Shown here: piece after piece, positions 1 through 8,139 of the stretch
Position numbering within the stretch: the stretch's first letter is position 1
Layout: every line of letters begins with the position of its first letter
Source of the DNA: Clostridium sp. CAG:1193
GTDB lineage: Bacteria; Bacillota_I; Bacilli_A; RF39; UBA660
Reading direction: 5' to 3'
Assembly (NCBI GenBank): GCA_000436255.1
Contig: HF990813.1
Span: 9,412-31,409, forward strand
Length of the DNA stretch: 21,998 nucleotides
Translations under genes and position numbers: made by a program
The notes under the pieces: generated by a model
The model's input: the letters and a program-made list of their open reading frames with translations, nothing else
Database searches by the model: none
Told to the model about the DNA's origin: nothing

Positions 1-1617
1 TTAAGTAATCCTAACTATTCATATATAACTCAATATGGAAAACCTAATATAGGTGCAATAAAAACATTAAGATATCATCAAACTGGGTCAGTTGGAAATG
101 ACTCTATAGAAGAAATTCCACAATTATTTGTAGATAGTAGACAAGGTTTTATGTCAATCGCATACCAAGGAGATCAAGCAACTATTAATGTACCTCAAAT
201 GATAGATGATTCATTGTATATTGAAAATAAAGGCTTATTACCAGGAATAAAAGAACATATACTAGAAGATCCAACTCATAAAAGAGTTACCCAAATACAA
301 ACAAGACCAAATTATCCTGGTGGATGGACAATTAATGGGGACTTAAGAGAAAGAATGATTATAGTGCCATATTACAAAAGATCAAGAGAAGTTATGGAAT
401 ATGTAAACAAAAATGGTACTCCACTACAAATGCAGGCAGTAGGATATATAAACGATTGGCAAACAGGATCACCCACAGAAAGACTTATATACAATGTAAA
501 AGCAATGGATTATATGTTTTATGAAGGACATATTACAGGGATATTTGGAAACGGAGACTTCCAGCAAGGATGGAACTATCCTAAATTTGCAAATGAATCA
601 AGACATTTAGGAAGTAGTTCAGTAACACAACAAATGGTAAGTGATGTAAAATTATTAAGACCTTTCCTTAGAGATGGCATGGGTGTAATAAAAGATGGAT
701 TTGTAAAAGATGATGAAATTGATTCACATATATCAGATAAAATAATTAGTCATTTAGCAAGTGAAGGTTTAATTAAACACAACACAGGTTTATATCAAAA
801 CATGGATACACTAAGACGTGATATTGATTACAAAACAGTTAATTTAAACTTACCTGATGAATTAAAGCCTTATGAAAAAGCAATTAGAGATAAACTAACA
901 AGCACAATTAATTTACTTTTTGTAGATTTAATTGAAGGTAATCATGAATATAATACAGATTGGAATAATAAAGGATATAACGAAATTGAATTATTAAGGC
1001 AAGAACTTGAAAGTCTAAAAACATACACTGGTAGTGATGTAGATATAACATTAACTGAATTTTTAGTTAATAAAAATGGTGATTTTGTAAATGCTCCATA
1101 TAGTTTTAGAACTATAAATGGATATAATAATGTTAATGGTCATGCATTTAAACCAGCAGGTAAAGGAGGCGGCGTGTCCCCTACTGTTGCAATGGCAAAA
1201 TACTTAGATCAAATGGCTGGATTTTCTAATAGAATAGATAGAGCAAATGCCGCACACTACCACATATTTGAAACATCAGTAATAGATAATAAGTTATTAA
1301 CAATTACAGGTGGTGGTGCTGGACAAAGTGGCTTTGAACAAAACTTAGGATATGCAAGTACACCATGTTATGTACTAGATAGATATTTACCAGATGGAAG
1401 AATAGTTATAGAAACAATCGGGCCAAAATTCTTAGATGAATACAAAATACAAAATCCATACATTAAAGAAAAAGGATTAGATAAATTTATTGAAGAATGT
1501 ATTACAGAAGAAGCTACAATATATGATAGAGATGAACCAAAAAAATTACAAAAATTACATCAAAGAAAACTTGTTGCAAAAAAACCAAATGATATTATCG
1601 GACCAAAAATTGATTAG
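1..1617 (+). CDS. Calcineurin-like metallophosphoesterase, 5' end outside window
   Basis: The frame is open from base 1, so the gene starts upstream; the first in-window ATG (151) is internal. Motifs of a binuclear-metal phosphoesterase occur in the usual order: GNGDFQQG (residues 183-190 counted from base 1), GNHE (313-316), a His in VNGHAF (H381) and HYH (H419, H421). The first DxH motif is not seen and probably lies before the window. These families hydrolyse phosphomonoesters or phosphodiesters; the substrate cannot be told. No membrane segment is visible in this part. A GT2 gene starts 8 bases after the stop, so the two are probably cotranscribed. The family fold is fairly sure, the exact subfamily is not. 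Confidence 0.72.
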   Translation, partial: LSNPNYSYITQYGKPNIGAIKTLRYHQTGSVGNDSIEEIPQLFVDSRQGFMSIAYQGDQATINVPQMIDDSLYIENKGLLPGIKEHILEDPTHKRVTQIQTRPNYPGGWTINGDLRERMIIVPYYKRSREVMEYVNKNGTPLQMQAVGYINDWQTGSPTERLIYNVKAMDYMFYEGHITGIFGNGDFQQGWNYPKFANESRHLGSSSVTQQMVSDVKLLRPFLRDGMGVIKDGFVKDDEIDSHISDKIISHLASEGLIKHNTGLYQNMDTLRRDIDYKTVNLNLPDELKPYEKAIRDKLTSTINLLFVDLIEGNHEYNTDWNNKGYNEIELLRQELESLKTYTGSDVDITLTEFLVNKNGDFVNAPYSFRTINGYNNVNGHAFKPAGKGGGVSPTVAMAKYLDQMAGFSNRIDRANAAHYHIFETSVIDNKLLTITGGGAGQSGFEQNLGYASTPCYVLDRYLPDGRIVIETIGPKFLDEYKIQNPYIKEKGLDKFIEECITEEATIYDRDEPKKLQKLHQRKLVAKKPNDIIGPKID

Positions 1618-1625
1618 GAATATTT

Positions 1626-2294
1626 ATGGTAGTAGTTATTCCAGCATATAATCCAGATTATCATTTAATAGATGTAATAAATAATTTAAAAGATTTAAAA
1701 TATAAAATAGTTGTAGTAAATGATGGCAGTAACAAAGATTGTAATAAGATTTTTAATAAAATTAGTAAATATGCATACATAGTTAACCATAACACTAATA
1801 TGGGTAAAGGTATGGCAATGAAAACAGGTATAAGATACATAAAAGATAATTTAAATGAAGATGGTATTATATTTGTAGATGCAGATAACCAGCATGATAT
1901 AGAAGATATTAAAAATGTAATAAATGCATTTTATAATAATCCAGATTCATTAATACTAGGATGTAGGCTATTTAATAATAAAGAAGTACCAATACGTTCA
2001 AAAATAGGAAATAATATTACTAAGAAAGTATTTAAATTAGTTACTAAGACATATATAAGTGATACACAAACCGGATTAAGATGCATGAGTAGTAAATATA
2101 TTCCTATGTTATTAAATATACCTGGCGATAGATATGAATACGAAATAAGCATGCTTAAAGAATTTATTAAAAATAAAATAGATATAAAAGAAGTTAAAAT
2201 AAAAACAATATATGAAGATAAAAAAAATTCAACATCACACTTTAAAACAATTAAAGATTCATATATTATTTATAAGGCATTATTAAAAAGATAG
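1626..2294 (+). CDS. GT2 family glycosyltransferase (DPM1/polyprenyl-phosphate type)
   Basis: This is a 222-residue GT-A glycosyltransferase. It shows the N-terminal VVVIPAYN strand, NDGS (32-35), GKG (60-62), the metal-binding DADNQH (85-90) and a later DTQTGLRC segment typical of dolichol/undecaprenyl-phosphate sugar transferases. It lacks the C-terminal membrane helices of CsbB/GtrB-like enzymes, so it should be a soluble or peripheral enzyme loading a sugar from a nucleotide donor onto a polyprenyl phosphate at the inner membrane face. The start follows an AGGA element spaced for initiation and lies 8 bases after the phosphoesterase stop. A YfhO (GT-C) protein elsewhere in the window could use such a lipid-linked sugar, but that link is inference. 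Confidence 0.88.
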   Translation: MVVVIPAYNPDYHLIDVINNLKDLKYKIVVVNDGSNKDCNKIFNKISKYAYIVNHNTNMGKGMAMKTGIRYIKDNLNEDGIIFVDADNQHDIEDIKNVINAFYNNPDSLILGCRLFNNKEVPIRSKIGNNITKKVFKLVTKTYISDTQTGLRCMSSKYIPMLLNIPGDRYEYEISMLKEFIKNKIDIKEVKIKTIYEDKKNSTSHFKTIKDSYIIYKALLKR

Positions 2295-2324
2295 TAAATA
2301 CTTTTATGTTTACTATCTTTTTTT
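2285..2324 (+). terminator. Rho-independent terminator after the GT2 gene
   Basis: A perfect 14-bp stem (2285-2298 with 2309-2322) with a 10-base loop runs into a T-run. The TAG stop of the GT2 gene lies inside the left arm. Confidence 0.88.
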
Positions 2325-2447
2325 AATTAATATGTTATTTTTATTGTTTTTTTAGAAAAACATTATTACAATTTATAACTATTTGTGTTGGTAGTAAGTT
2401 AACTGAAGACTAATACTATACTGGTGTACTAATAAATATAATTACAT

Positions 2448-2478
2448 AAAAAAACTTTAGGTTTTATGCTAAAGTTTT
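2448..2478 (-). terminator. Rho-independent terminator after tex
   Basis: A 10-bp inverted repeat (2451-2460 with 2469-2478) is followed on the minus strand by seven T. It lies just beyond the tex stop codon. Confidence 0.85.
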
Positions 2479-2483
2479 AAATA

Positions 2484-4622
2484 TTATCTTTCTAATAAGG
2501 ATAAACTTACTTTCTTTTTATCCATATGTATTTCATCTACATAACAATCTACTATATCTCCAACGCTTAATACTTCACTTGGATGCTTAATATATGAATT
2601 TGTTATTTTAGATATGTGTACTAGTCCATCATTTTTAAGTCCAATATCTATAAATGCACCAAAGTCTACTACATTTCTTACTGTTCCTTGAAGTTTCATT
2701 CCTACTTTTAGATCTTCTAATTTTAAAACATCACTTTTTAATATTGGTTTTGGCATATCATCTCTTGGATCTCTAAGTGGATTTGTAAGTGATTTTATTA
2801 TATCTTCTAGTGTATATTTATCTACATTTAATTCTTTTGTATATTTTGAAATATCTATATTTTTTAATCTCTCTTTCATTTTTTCTGTACCTATTAGTGA
2901 TACATCTAATCCTAATTTTTCAAGTAATTTTAAAGTTACTTCATAACTTTCTGTATGTATACTAGTTTTATCAAGTGGGTTAGTTCCATCAACTACTCTC
3001 ATAAATCCAATTGATTGCTCATACACTTTATCTGTTAATACTTTTTTCTTTTTTAATTCTTCTCTTGATTTTATTTTCCCAAATGTATTTCTATAATCAA
3101 TTATTTTATCTATTACTTTTTTGTTTAGTCCTGAAACATATTTAAGTAGTGATGCACTGGCTGTATTTATATTTACACCAACACTGTTAACTGCTTTTGA
3201 TACAACAAAATCTAATGATTCATTTAATCTTTTTTCTTGAACATCATGTTGATAAAGTCCTACTCCTATACTTTTTGAATCAACTTTAACGAGTTCTGAT
3301 AATGGATCTTGTAATCTTCTTGCAATTGATATTGCACTTCTTTCTTCTACATGTAAATTTGGAAATTCTTCTATTGCAAGTTTACTAGCCGAATATACAG
3401 ATGCTCCTGCTTCACTTACTATTATATATTCTACTTTTCTTTTTGAACATTTAATAACATCTGCTATAAATGCTTCTGATTCACGAGATGCAGTACCATT
3501 TCCTATTGCAATTATATCTATATTATATTTATCAATTAAATCAAGAACTTTCTTTTTAGATTCTTCATATTCACATCTTGGTTCATGTGGATATATTACA
3601 CTTTTTTCAATAAATTTACCTGTATAGTCTACTACTGCTAGTTTGCATCCAGTCCTATAAGCTGGATCAAGCCCTAATACCATTTTATCTTTCATTGGAG
3701 GAGTAAGAAGTAAGTGCTCTAAATTATCCATAAATACTTCTATTGATTTTTCACTGGCAACCTCTGTTAAATCACTTCTTATTTCTCTTTCTATACTTGG
3801 AAATATTAATCTTTTGTAACTATCATTAATTGCATCTATAACTATTTCTTTTGACTCACTAGATTCATCTTTTATTAATTTACTTTTTAAATAATTAATT
3901 ACTTCGTCATTATTATTATCAATACTTACTCCAAGTACTCCTTCTTTTTCTCCCCTATTTAATGCAAGAACTCTATGTGGTTTTATATATTTAATATTTT
4001 CAGAATAATCATAATACATATCATATGTTTTTTCTTCATCAGTTGCATTTTTCTTTAATTTTGATACAATCTTGCCATTATTATATATATAATTTCTAAT
4101 CCATTTTCTATAAAATGCATTATCACTTATCCATTCAGCTATTATGTATTTTGCACCAGTTATAGCATCTTCCTTAGTTTTTACATTATCATTTAAAAAC
4201 TTATCGATTCCTGTAATTTGTTTTGGAAAAGACATAATTATTTTTGCTAAAGGTTCAAGTCCATTTTTAATAGCTTCAGTAGCTTTAGTTTTTTTCTTTT
4301 CTTTAAATGGTCTATATATATCTTCAACTTCAACTAATTTTGTACATTTTAATATATTATTTTTTAACTCTTCAGTTAATAATCCTTTTTCATCTATTAA
4401 TCTAATTATATCTTCTTTTCTTTTTAATAAATTCGTTTGATATTCATAAACATCACTTATTTTCCTTATTTGTTCTTCATCAAGATTTCCTGTAACTTCT
4501 TTTCTATATCTTGCAATAAAAGGTATTGTATTGCCTTCACTCAATAATTTTAATGTTGCCTCTACTTTAAGTGTATTAACTTTTAAATCATTGCTTATTT
4601 CTTTTATTATGTTTTCATTCAT
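2484..4622 (-). CDS. tex: Tex family S1 RNA-binding protein
   Basis: This is a full-length 712-residue Tex protein, a conserved cytoplasmic nucleic-acid binding factor related to eukaryotic Spt6. In order: a helical Tex N-terminal domain with IPFIARYRKE (33-42); the LALNRGEKEGVL segment (219-230); a YqgF/RNase H-like fold beginning GLDPAYRTG (317-325); helix-hairpin-helix repeats (about 485-560, NTAS...LLKYVSGL); and a C-terminal S1 domain (about 642-711, GTVRNVVDFGAFIDIG). The ATG has an AAGGA element 9 bases upstream. It overlaps the stop of a tiny basic ORF and follows the DUF368 gene, so it is probably the last gene of that operon. No key domain is missing. Confidence 0.95.
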   Translation of the reverse strand: MNENIIKEISNDLKVNTLKVEATLKLLSEGNTIPFIARYRKEVTGNLDEEQIRKISDVYEYQTNLLKRKEDIIRLIDEKGLLTEELKNNILKCTKLVEVEDIYRPFKEKKKTKATEAIKNGLEPLAKIIMSFPKQITGIDKFLNDNVKTKEDAITGAKYIIAEWISDNAFYRKWIRNYIYNNGKIVSKLKKNATDEEKTYDMYYDYSENIKYIKPHRVLALNRGEKEGVLGVSIDNNNDEVINYLKSKLIKDESSESKEIVIDAINDSYKRLIFPSIEREIRSDLTEVASEKSIEVFMDNLEHLLLTPPMKDKMVLGLDPAYRTGCKLAVVDYTGKFIEKSVIYPHEPRCEYEESKKKVLDLIDKYNIDIIAIGNGTASRESEAFIADVIKCSKRKVEYIIVSEAGASVYSASKLAIEEFPNLHVEERSAISIARRLQDPLSELVKVDSKSIGVGLYQHDVQEKRLNESLDFVVSKAVNSVGVNINTASASLLKYVSGLNKKVIDKIIDYRNTFGKIKSREELKKKKVLTDKVYEQSIGFMRVVDGTNPLDKTSIHTESYEVTLKLLEKLGLDVSLIGTEKMKERLKNIDISKYTKELNVDKYTLEDIIKSLTNPLRDPRDDMPKPILKSDVLKLEDLKVGMKLQGTVRNVVDFGAFIDIGLKNDGLVHISKITNSYIKHPSEVLSVGDIVDCYVDEIHMDKKKVSLSLLER

Positions 4623-4690
4623 AAATAGTTATCCTTCTTTCTTAATATTAATCTTCCTGTTTTTAACTTTTTACTTCTATTAGACTTCAT
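4619..4690 (-). CDS. Tiny basic ORF (23 aa) bridging DUF368 gene and tex
   Basis: An ATG two bases after the DUF368 stop opens a 23-codon frame whose TGA overlaps the tex ATG (ATGA type, bases 4619-4622). The peptide begins MKSNRSKKLK and nearly half its residues are Lys or Arg. Its ribosome binding site is weak (AAAGAG). The exact fit between the two flanking genes argues for translation, either as a real micropeptide or as a device to couple tex translation. I recognise no family. An accidental short frame in an AT-rich spacer remains possible. Confidence 0.4.
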   Translation of the reverse strand: MKSNRSKKLKTGRLILRKKDNYL

Positions 4691-4692
4691 AA

Positions 4693-5538
4693 TTACTCTT
4701 TTGCACTTAATATTTTTGATAAATAAAATCCAATTATTAGTAATATAATTCCAATTATAAGTTGATATGTTCCGTGTGGTCCGGTTAAAACTGTTATAAA
4801 TAAAGATATACTAGATGCAAATATAAAACCTATTATACCTATATATGCATATACTTCATATTTGATAAGTATTTTTTTTACTAATTTAGATATTGTAAGA
4901 ACACCTATAATTGTTCCTCCTACAAATATTAATAAAATTAATAAATTATGCATTGTATTTTCTAATTTTGCTAACTGTCCAACTGCATTTATTACTGGTT
5001 CATAATATCCAATAAGCATAAGTATAACTGAACTACTAATACCAGGAAGTGTTATAGACATCGCGCCCATTAATCCCATTATAAATAGTATAATTATATG
5101 GGATAAATTTAATACTTCCAATGACTTTGAATCACTTTTTGGAATTACATACATTATTGCTAAAATGCTTATAAATGCAACTAAAAATATCATAATTCCC
5201 TTAAAATTAATCTTACCTTTTATTTTTTTAAATATAGGTTTTATACCACCCATTATAAGCCCTAAAAAGAATAAAACTGTTGCAAATGGAAACTTATTTA
5301 AACAATATGAAATTATATTACTACATAATCCAATTGATATAATCATTCCTATAAATAAAAATATTATAAACTTTATATTTTCTTTAAATTTAACTTTTAA
5401 GTTGCTAAGAATATCTATCATACGTTCATATATGCCTAAAACAACTGCAATAGTGCCTCCACTTACTCCAGGTATAATATTTGCAAGACCAAAAACAAAA
5501 CCCTTTAATATTATAATTATATTATTGATAATAAGCAC
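4693..5538 (-). CDS. DUF368 membrane protein (PopT-type polyprenyl-phosphate translocase family)
   Basis: This is a 281-residue polytopic membrane protein. It has the DUF368 signature near the N-terminus (GLANIIPGVSGGTIAVVLGI, about 17-36) and its inverted-repeat counterpart (SITLPGISSSVILMLIGYYE) near residues 160-180. Members of this family have been shown to recycle undecaprenyl phosphate across the membrane for cell-wall and teichoic acid synthesis; substrate here is inferred from family. The start is GTG at 5538: an in-frame stop lies a few codons upstream and the nearby ATG is in another frame. There is no clear ribosome binding site and a TGGTATAAT promoter lies only 8 bases before the GTG, so the mRNA may be leaderless. 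It leads an operon with the basic micro-ORF and tex. Confidence 0.9.
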   Translation of the reverse strand: MLIINNIIIILKGFVFGLANIIPGVSGGTIAVVLGIYERMIDILSNLKVKFKENIKFIIFLFIGMIISIGLCSNIISYCLNKFPFATVLFFLGLIMGGIKPIFKKIKGKINFKGIMIFLVAFISILAIMYVIPKSDSKSLEVLNLSHIIILFIMGLMGAMSITLPGISSSVILMLIGYYEPVINAVGQLAKLENTMHNLLILLIFVGGTIIGVLTISKLVKKILIKYEVYAYIGIIGFIFASSISLFITVLTGPHGTYQLIIGIILLIIGFYLSKILSAKE

Positions 5539-5546
5539 CCATATTA

Positions 5547-5555
5547 ATTATACCA
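5547..5555 (-). promoter_or_regulatory. Extended -10 promoter for DUF368/tex operon
   Basis: TGGTATAAT on the minus strand (TATAAT at 5552-5547). The -35 region is poor. Only 8 bases separate it from the GTG start, placing the likely transcription start at or within two bases of the initiation codon. Confidence 0.65.
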
Positions 5556-5603
5556 TTTATGCATGATAACTTAAACATTTTAAAAACAATAATTTTGTAA
5601 ATG

Positions 5604-5625
5604 TGGTATAATAAATTTCGGAGGT
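5604..5625 (+). promoter_or_regulatory. Extended -10 promoter and strong RBS for HEAT/AlkD-like operon
   Basis: TGGTATAAT (TATAAT at 5607-5612) is followed by GGAGGT at 5620-5625, ending three bases before the ATG at 5629. The leader would be about ten bases. It lies back-to-back with the DUF368 promoter. Confidence 0.65.
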
Positions 5626-5628
5626 AGT

Positions 5629-6261
5629 ATGAGTAAAGAGGAGTTGTTAAAAAATGTCGCTAGTGGAAGAAAGATTAGCGAATATATAGAATTCATTGAT
5701 AATAATGATTTAATCGTTTATTTATTTAATATGTGTGAAGATAAAAAAAATAGATTAAAATACCAAGCTGAAAAAGTTATAAGGGAATTAAGTATTTATA
5801 ACCCTAAGGTTTTGTATCCATATTTTGAAAGGATGCTTCACTTTTTAAATGGTGATAATAAATTTTTAAGATATGGTTTTTTATTAACTATGCCCAATTT
5901 ACTTTGTGTAGATCTTTGCAATAAATGGGCATATATTAGGGCTACATATTTAAAGTTTTATAATTCTAATAATGTTATTGAGTTTAATAACTGTGTTAAA
6001 GGATTTAAAGAAATAATTAAAACTCACAGAGAAGAAGAATTAATAGTAATTCCTATTCTTCTTGATATCGATAATCACGAATTTAAAACTGAAAAATGTA
6101 ATGAAATTGCAAAAAATACAGTTTTAGAATGCTTTTTTAATATTTATGAATCATCTAATCACAAAGAAGAAATAATGAAATTCGTTAAAGATAATATTAA
6201 TAGTAACACACCTACTATAAGAAATAGTGTACAAAGATTTTTAAAAAAATATGATAAATAA
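5629..6261 (+). CDS. HEAT-like alpha-helical protein, unknown function
   Basis: This 210-residue soluble protein has a pattern of paired amphipathic helices (for example LKYQAEKVIRELSIYNPKVL and a terminal segment ending RFLKKYDK) that suggests a HEAT/ARM-like repeat superhelix. No enzyme motif or membrane helix is visible. It has a strong GGAGGT site and is first in a three-gene operon with an AlkD-like protein and a DUF4186 protein. Its fold class resembles that of its neighbour, so it may share an ancestor or bind a common target; that is inference. I cannot name a family with confidence. Confidence 0.7.
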   Translation: MSKEELLKNVASGRKISEYIEFIDNNDLIVYLFNMCEDKKNRLKYQAEKVIRELSIYNPKVLYPYFERMLHFLNGDNKFLRYGFLLTMPNLLCVDLCNKWAYIRATYLKFYNSNNVIEFNNCVKGFKEIIKTHREEELIVIPILLDIDNHEFKTEKCNEIAKNTVLECFFNIYESSNHKEEIMKFVKDNINSNTPTIRNSVQRFLKKYDK

Positions 6262-6277
6262 GTAGTAGGTAGTAGTA

Positions 6278-6985
6278 ATGAATATACTAAAAAAAATATG
6301 GAAAGAAGAAGATATTAACGAATTTAATAAATATTTAGTATCACTTAAAAAAAGCGATTCAGAAAAACGCACTAAGAAAATTGTTCATTCAAATAAGAAA
6401 ATAATAGGTTTAAATAACAAAGAATGTATTGAAATTGCAAAACAAATAAAAAAAGGAAATTATTTATCTTTTTTAAATTTAATGAGTTTTGAATATTATG
6501 AAAACACTTTAATAAATGCATATTTAATTTCTAAAATCAGAAATTTTGATTTATTAAAAAAGTATTTAGATGTATTTGTAAATAATATAGATTGTTCTAC
6601 TTCATGTGATACATTAGATTTTTATATTGGGAAAAAGAAAGAAAAATATTTTACGATTGCATTAAGTTATTTAGAAAGTGATAATCCATATGCAAGAATA
6701 GTTGCATTTATAATATTATCTAAGTATATTGAAGATAATAAATATATCGATGAAATTTTTAACATTATGAATAGGTTTTATGATGAGAAAGATATGAATG
6801 TAAATACTATTATTGCATGGTTATTTTGCGAATGTTTTGTTAAACAAAGAGATAAATCAATATTATTTTTAAGCGAACACAATTTAAATAAAACAGCAAT
6901 AAATATAGCTGTTCAAAAATGTAGATATTGTCATAGAATAGATAAAGAAGATAGAATTGCGTTATTAAAATACAGAAAAAGATAG
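6278..6985 (+). CDS. DNA alkylation repair protein, AlkD-like HEAT-repeat family
   Basis: This 235-residue all-helical protein has features of the bacterial DNA alkylation repair (AlkD-like) family. These are a central SCDTLDF segment (D111 in the place of the family's conserved Asp), NPYARIVAFIILSKY (136-150), NTIIAWLFCECFVKQ (176-190, W181) and a C-terminal VQKCRYCHRIDKEDR motif. AlkD enzymes excise N3- and N7-alkylated purines by binding DNA in the concave HEAT surface without flipping the base. Tryptophan is absent just before D111 (DCSTSCD), so catalysis as in canonical AlkD is not assured. It starts 16 bases after the HEAT-like gene and is followed two bases later by the DUF4186 gene. 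Confidence 0.75.
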   Translation: MNILKKIWKEEDINEFNKYLVSLKKSDSEKRTKKIVHSNKKIIGLNNKECIEIAKQIKKGNYLSFLNLMSFEYYENTLINAYLISKIRNFDLLKKYLDVFVNNIDCSTSCDTLDFYIGKKKEKYFTIALSYLESDNPYARIVAFIILSKYIEDNKYIDEIFNIMNRFYDEKDMNVNTIIAWLFCECFVKQRDKSILFLSEHNLNKTAINIAVQKCRYCHRIDKEDRIALLKYRKR

Positions 6986-6987
6986 TT

Positions 6988-7350
6988 ATGGATGAAATTT
7001 TAAATAAGTTATCTAAATCTAAGTTTAGAAGTAGTTTTAAATTAAAAGAAAAAGATATTTTATATATTAAAGATAAAGGGTTAAATACTATTAAAAGCCA
7101 TGCTTACGATTTTATAAATAAAAGATTAGCGCAAAAGACTATTTTTAACGATGGAACTCAAACACCAATGAGAGGGCATCCTGTTTTTATCGCACAACAT
7201 GCCACTGCTACGTGTTGTAGGAAATGCTTATATAAATGGCATAAAATAAATATGAATAAAGAATTAAATACCAATGAAAAAGACTATATAGTAAACCTAA
7301 TAATGGCATGGATAAATAAAGAATTAAATGAAAAAAACTTACATTTGTAA
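6988..7350 (+). CDS. DUF4186 family protein
   Basis: This small 120-residue protein carries the diagnostic DUF4186 core TQTPMRGHPVFIAQHATATC followed by CRKCLYKWH (about 58-85). It ends with the family's DYIVNLIMAWI helix. Conserved H64, H71, C76, C77, C80 and H85 look like a metal or Fe-S site, which is inference. The biochemical role is unknown. The ATG is two bases after the stop of the AlkD-like gene with no good ribosome binding site, so translational coupling is likely. Its stop codon lies in the following terminator. Confidence 0.85.
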   Translation: MDEILNKLSKSKFRSSFKLKEKDILYIKDKGLNTIKSHAYDFINKRLAQKTIFNDGTQTPMRGHPVFIAQHATATCCRKCLYKWHKINMNKELNTNEKDYIVNLIMAWINKELNEKNLHL

Positions 7351-7360
7351 GTCTTTTTTT
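7331..7360. terminator. Bidirectional terminator between convergent genes
   Basis: ACTTAC-ATTT-GTAAGT (7337-7352) sits between an A-run and a T-run, so it can end both the plus-strand DUF4186 operon and the minus-strand PF06541 gene that stops at 7359. Confidence 0.75.
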
Positions 7361-8003
7361 AATCAAATTTCATATTAGCAAAATATTTCTTTAAGAATTC
7401 ATCTGTATAATAATTATCATAAAATTCGCCTATAAAAGTTAATGGTCTATGTCCTTTATGCCTTAAATATTGTCTTCCTAATGCTGTCCATGATATTAGC
7501 ATATCTAATATCAATAATACTCCTAAAACACAATATAATGTATTCATTATATTTATAGGTATTTTATCTAACAACCTTGAAATAAATGGATATACTATTT
7601 TCATAAGAAGTACACATGCAAATCCCCAAATTAACATTATTGATAATGCTGTCCTTCCGTTTAAATTAAATGGTAAATCACTATAGTCCCATGATATACT
7701 ACCTATAAACGTTTCTTGTAAATAACTTGTTAAATACTCAAATGCACCACCTATTAACATACCTTTTAAATATATTTTATACCATAACTTATCATTTTTA
7801 AGCAAAAGTACCATTAATACTGCACCCGCACCATACACAATATTCAAAGGACCATATATTACCCCTCTATGTACATTAAAACTAAAGATTCCTGTATTAT
7901 TTAAATTAGTAAATCCTTCTAAAAGATCTTCATATATTGTTCCTGCAATACATCCAATTATAAAAATAAGTAAACACTTCTCTTTAGTTAACTTACTATT
8001 CAT
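7359..8003 (-). CDS. PF06541 (ABC_trans_CmpB-like) putative membrane protein
   Basis: This 214-residue membrane protein has about five hydrophobic segments and the PF06541 signature: HRGVIYGPLNIVYGAGA (about 45-61), an EYLTSYLQE helix, SWDYSDLPFNLNGR and a following LIWGFA segment. The family is annotated as 'putative ABC transporter permease', but no ATPase is nearby and its function is unproven. The ATG is preceded by AGGTGG with a 4-base spacer. A TATAAT box about 16 bases before the start and a gap of about 135 bases from the anti-sigma gene suggest independent transcription. The stop lies in the shared terminator. Confidence 0.85.
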   Translation of the reverse strand: MNSKLTKEKCLLIFIIGCIAGTIYEDLLEGFTNLNNTGIFSFNVHRGVIYGPLNIVYGAGAVLMVLLLKNDKLWYKIYLKGMLIGGAFEYLTSYLQETFIGSISWDYSDLPFNLNGRTALSIMLIWGFACVLLMKIVYPFISRLLDKIPINIMNTLYCVLGVLLILDMLISWTALGRQYLRHKGHRPLTFIGEFYDNYYTDEFLKKYFANMKFD

Positions 8004-8018
8004 TTTACCACCTACTAC

Positions 8019-8024
8019 ATTATA
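8019..8024 (-). promoter_or_regulatory. -10 box for PF06541 gene
   Basis: TATAAT on the minus strand at 8024-8019, followed by GTAGTAGGTGG and the ATG at 8003. The -35 is weak. Confidence 0.5.
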
Positions 8025-8139
8025 TGTAATAAGTTTATCATATTTTTATAAGTTTGTCTTTATATAAAATCAGTTATAAAAATTACTTTTTATAGTGTTA
8101 CAATTATGTAATTTTAATACTTCCTCTAAAAATTATAAT

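Noticed and set aside
2325..2447. Possible small RNA or gene between the two terminators
   Set aside because: No promoter, ORF or conserved structure visible in about 120 bases.
8095..8112. TTACA-ATTA-TGTAA dyad after the anti-sigma gene
   Set aside because: Five-bp arms only and no T-run; not convincing as terminator or operator.
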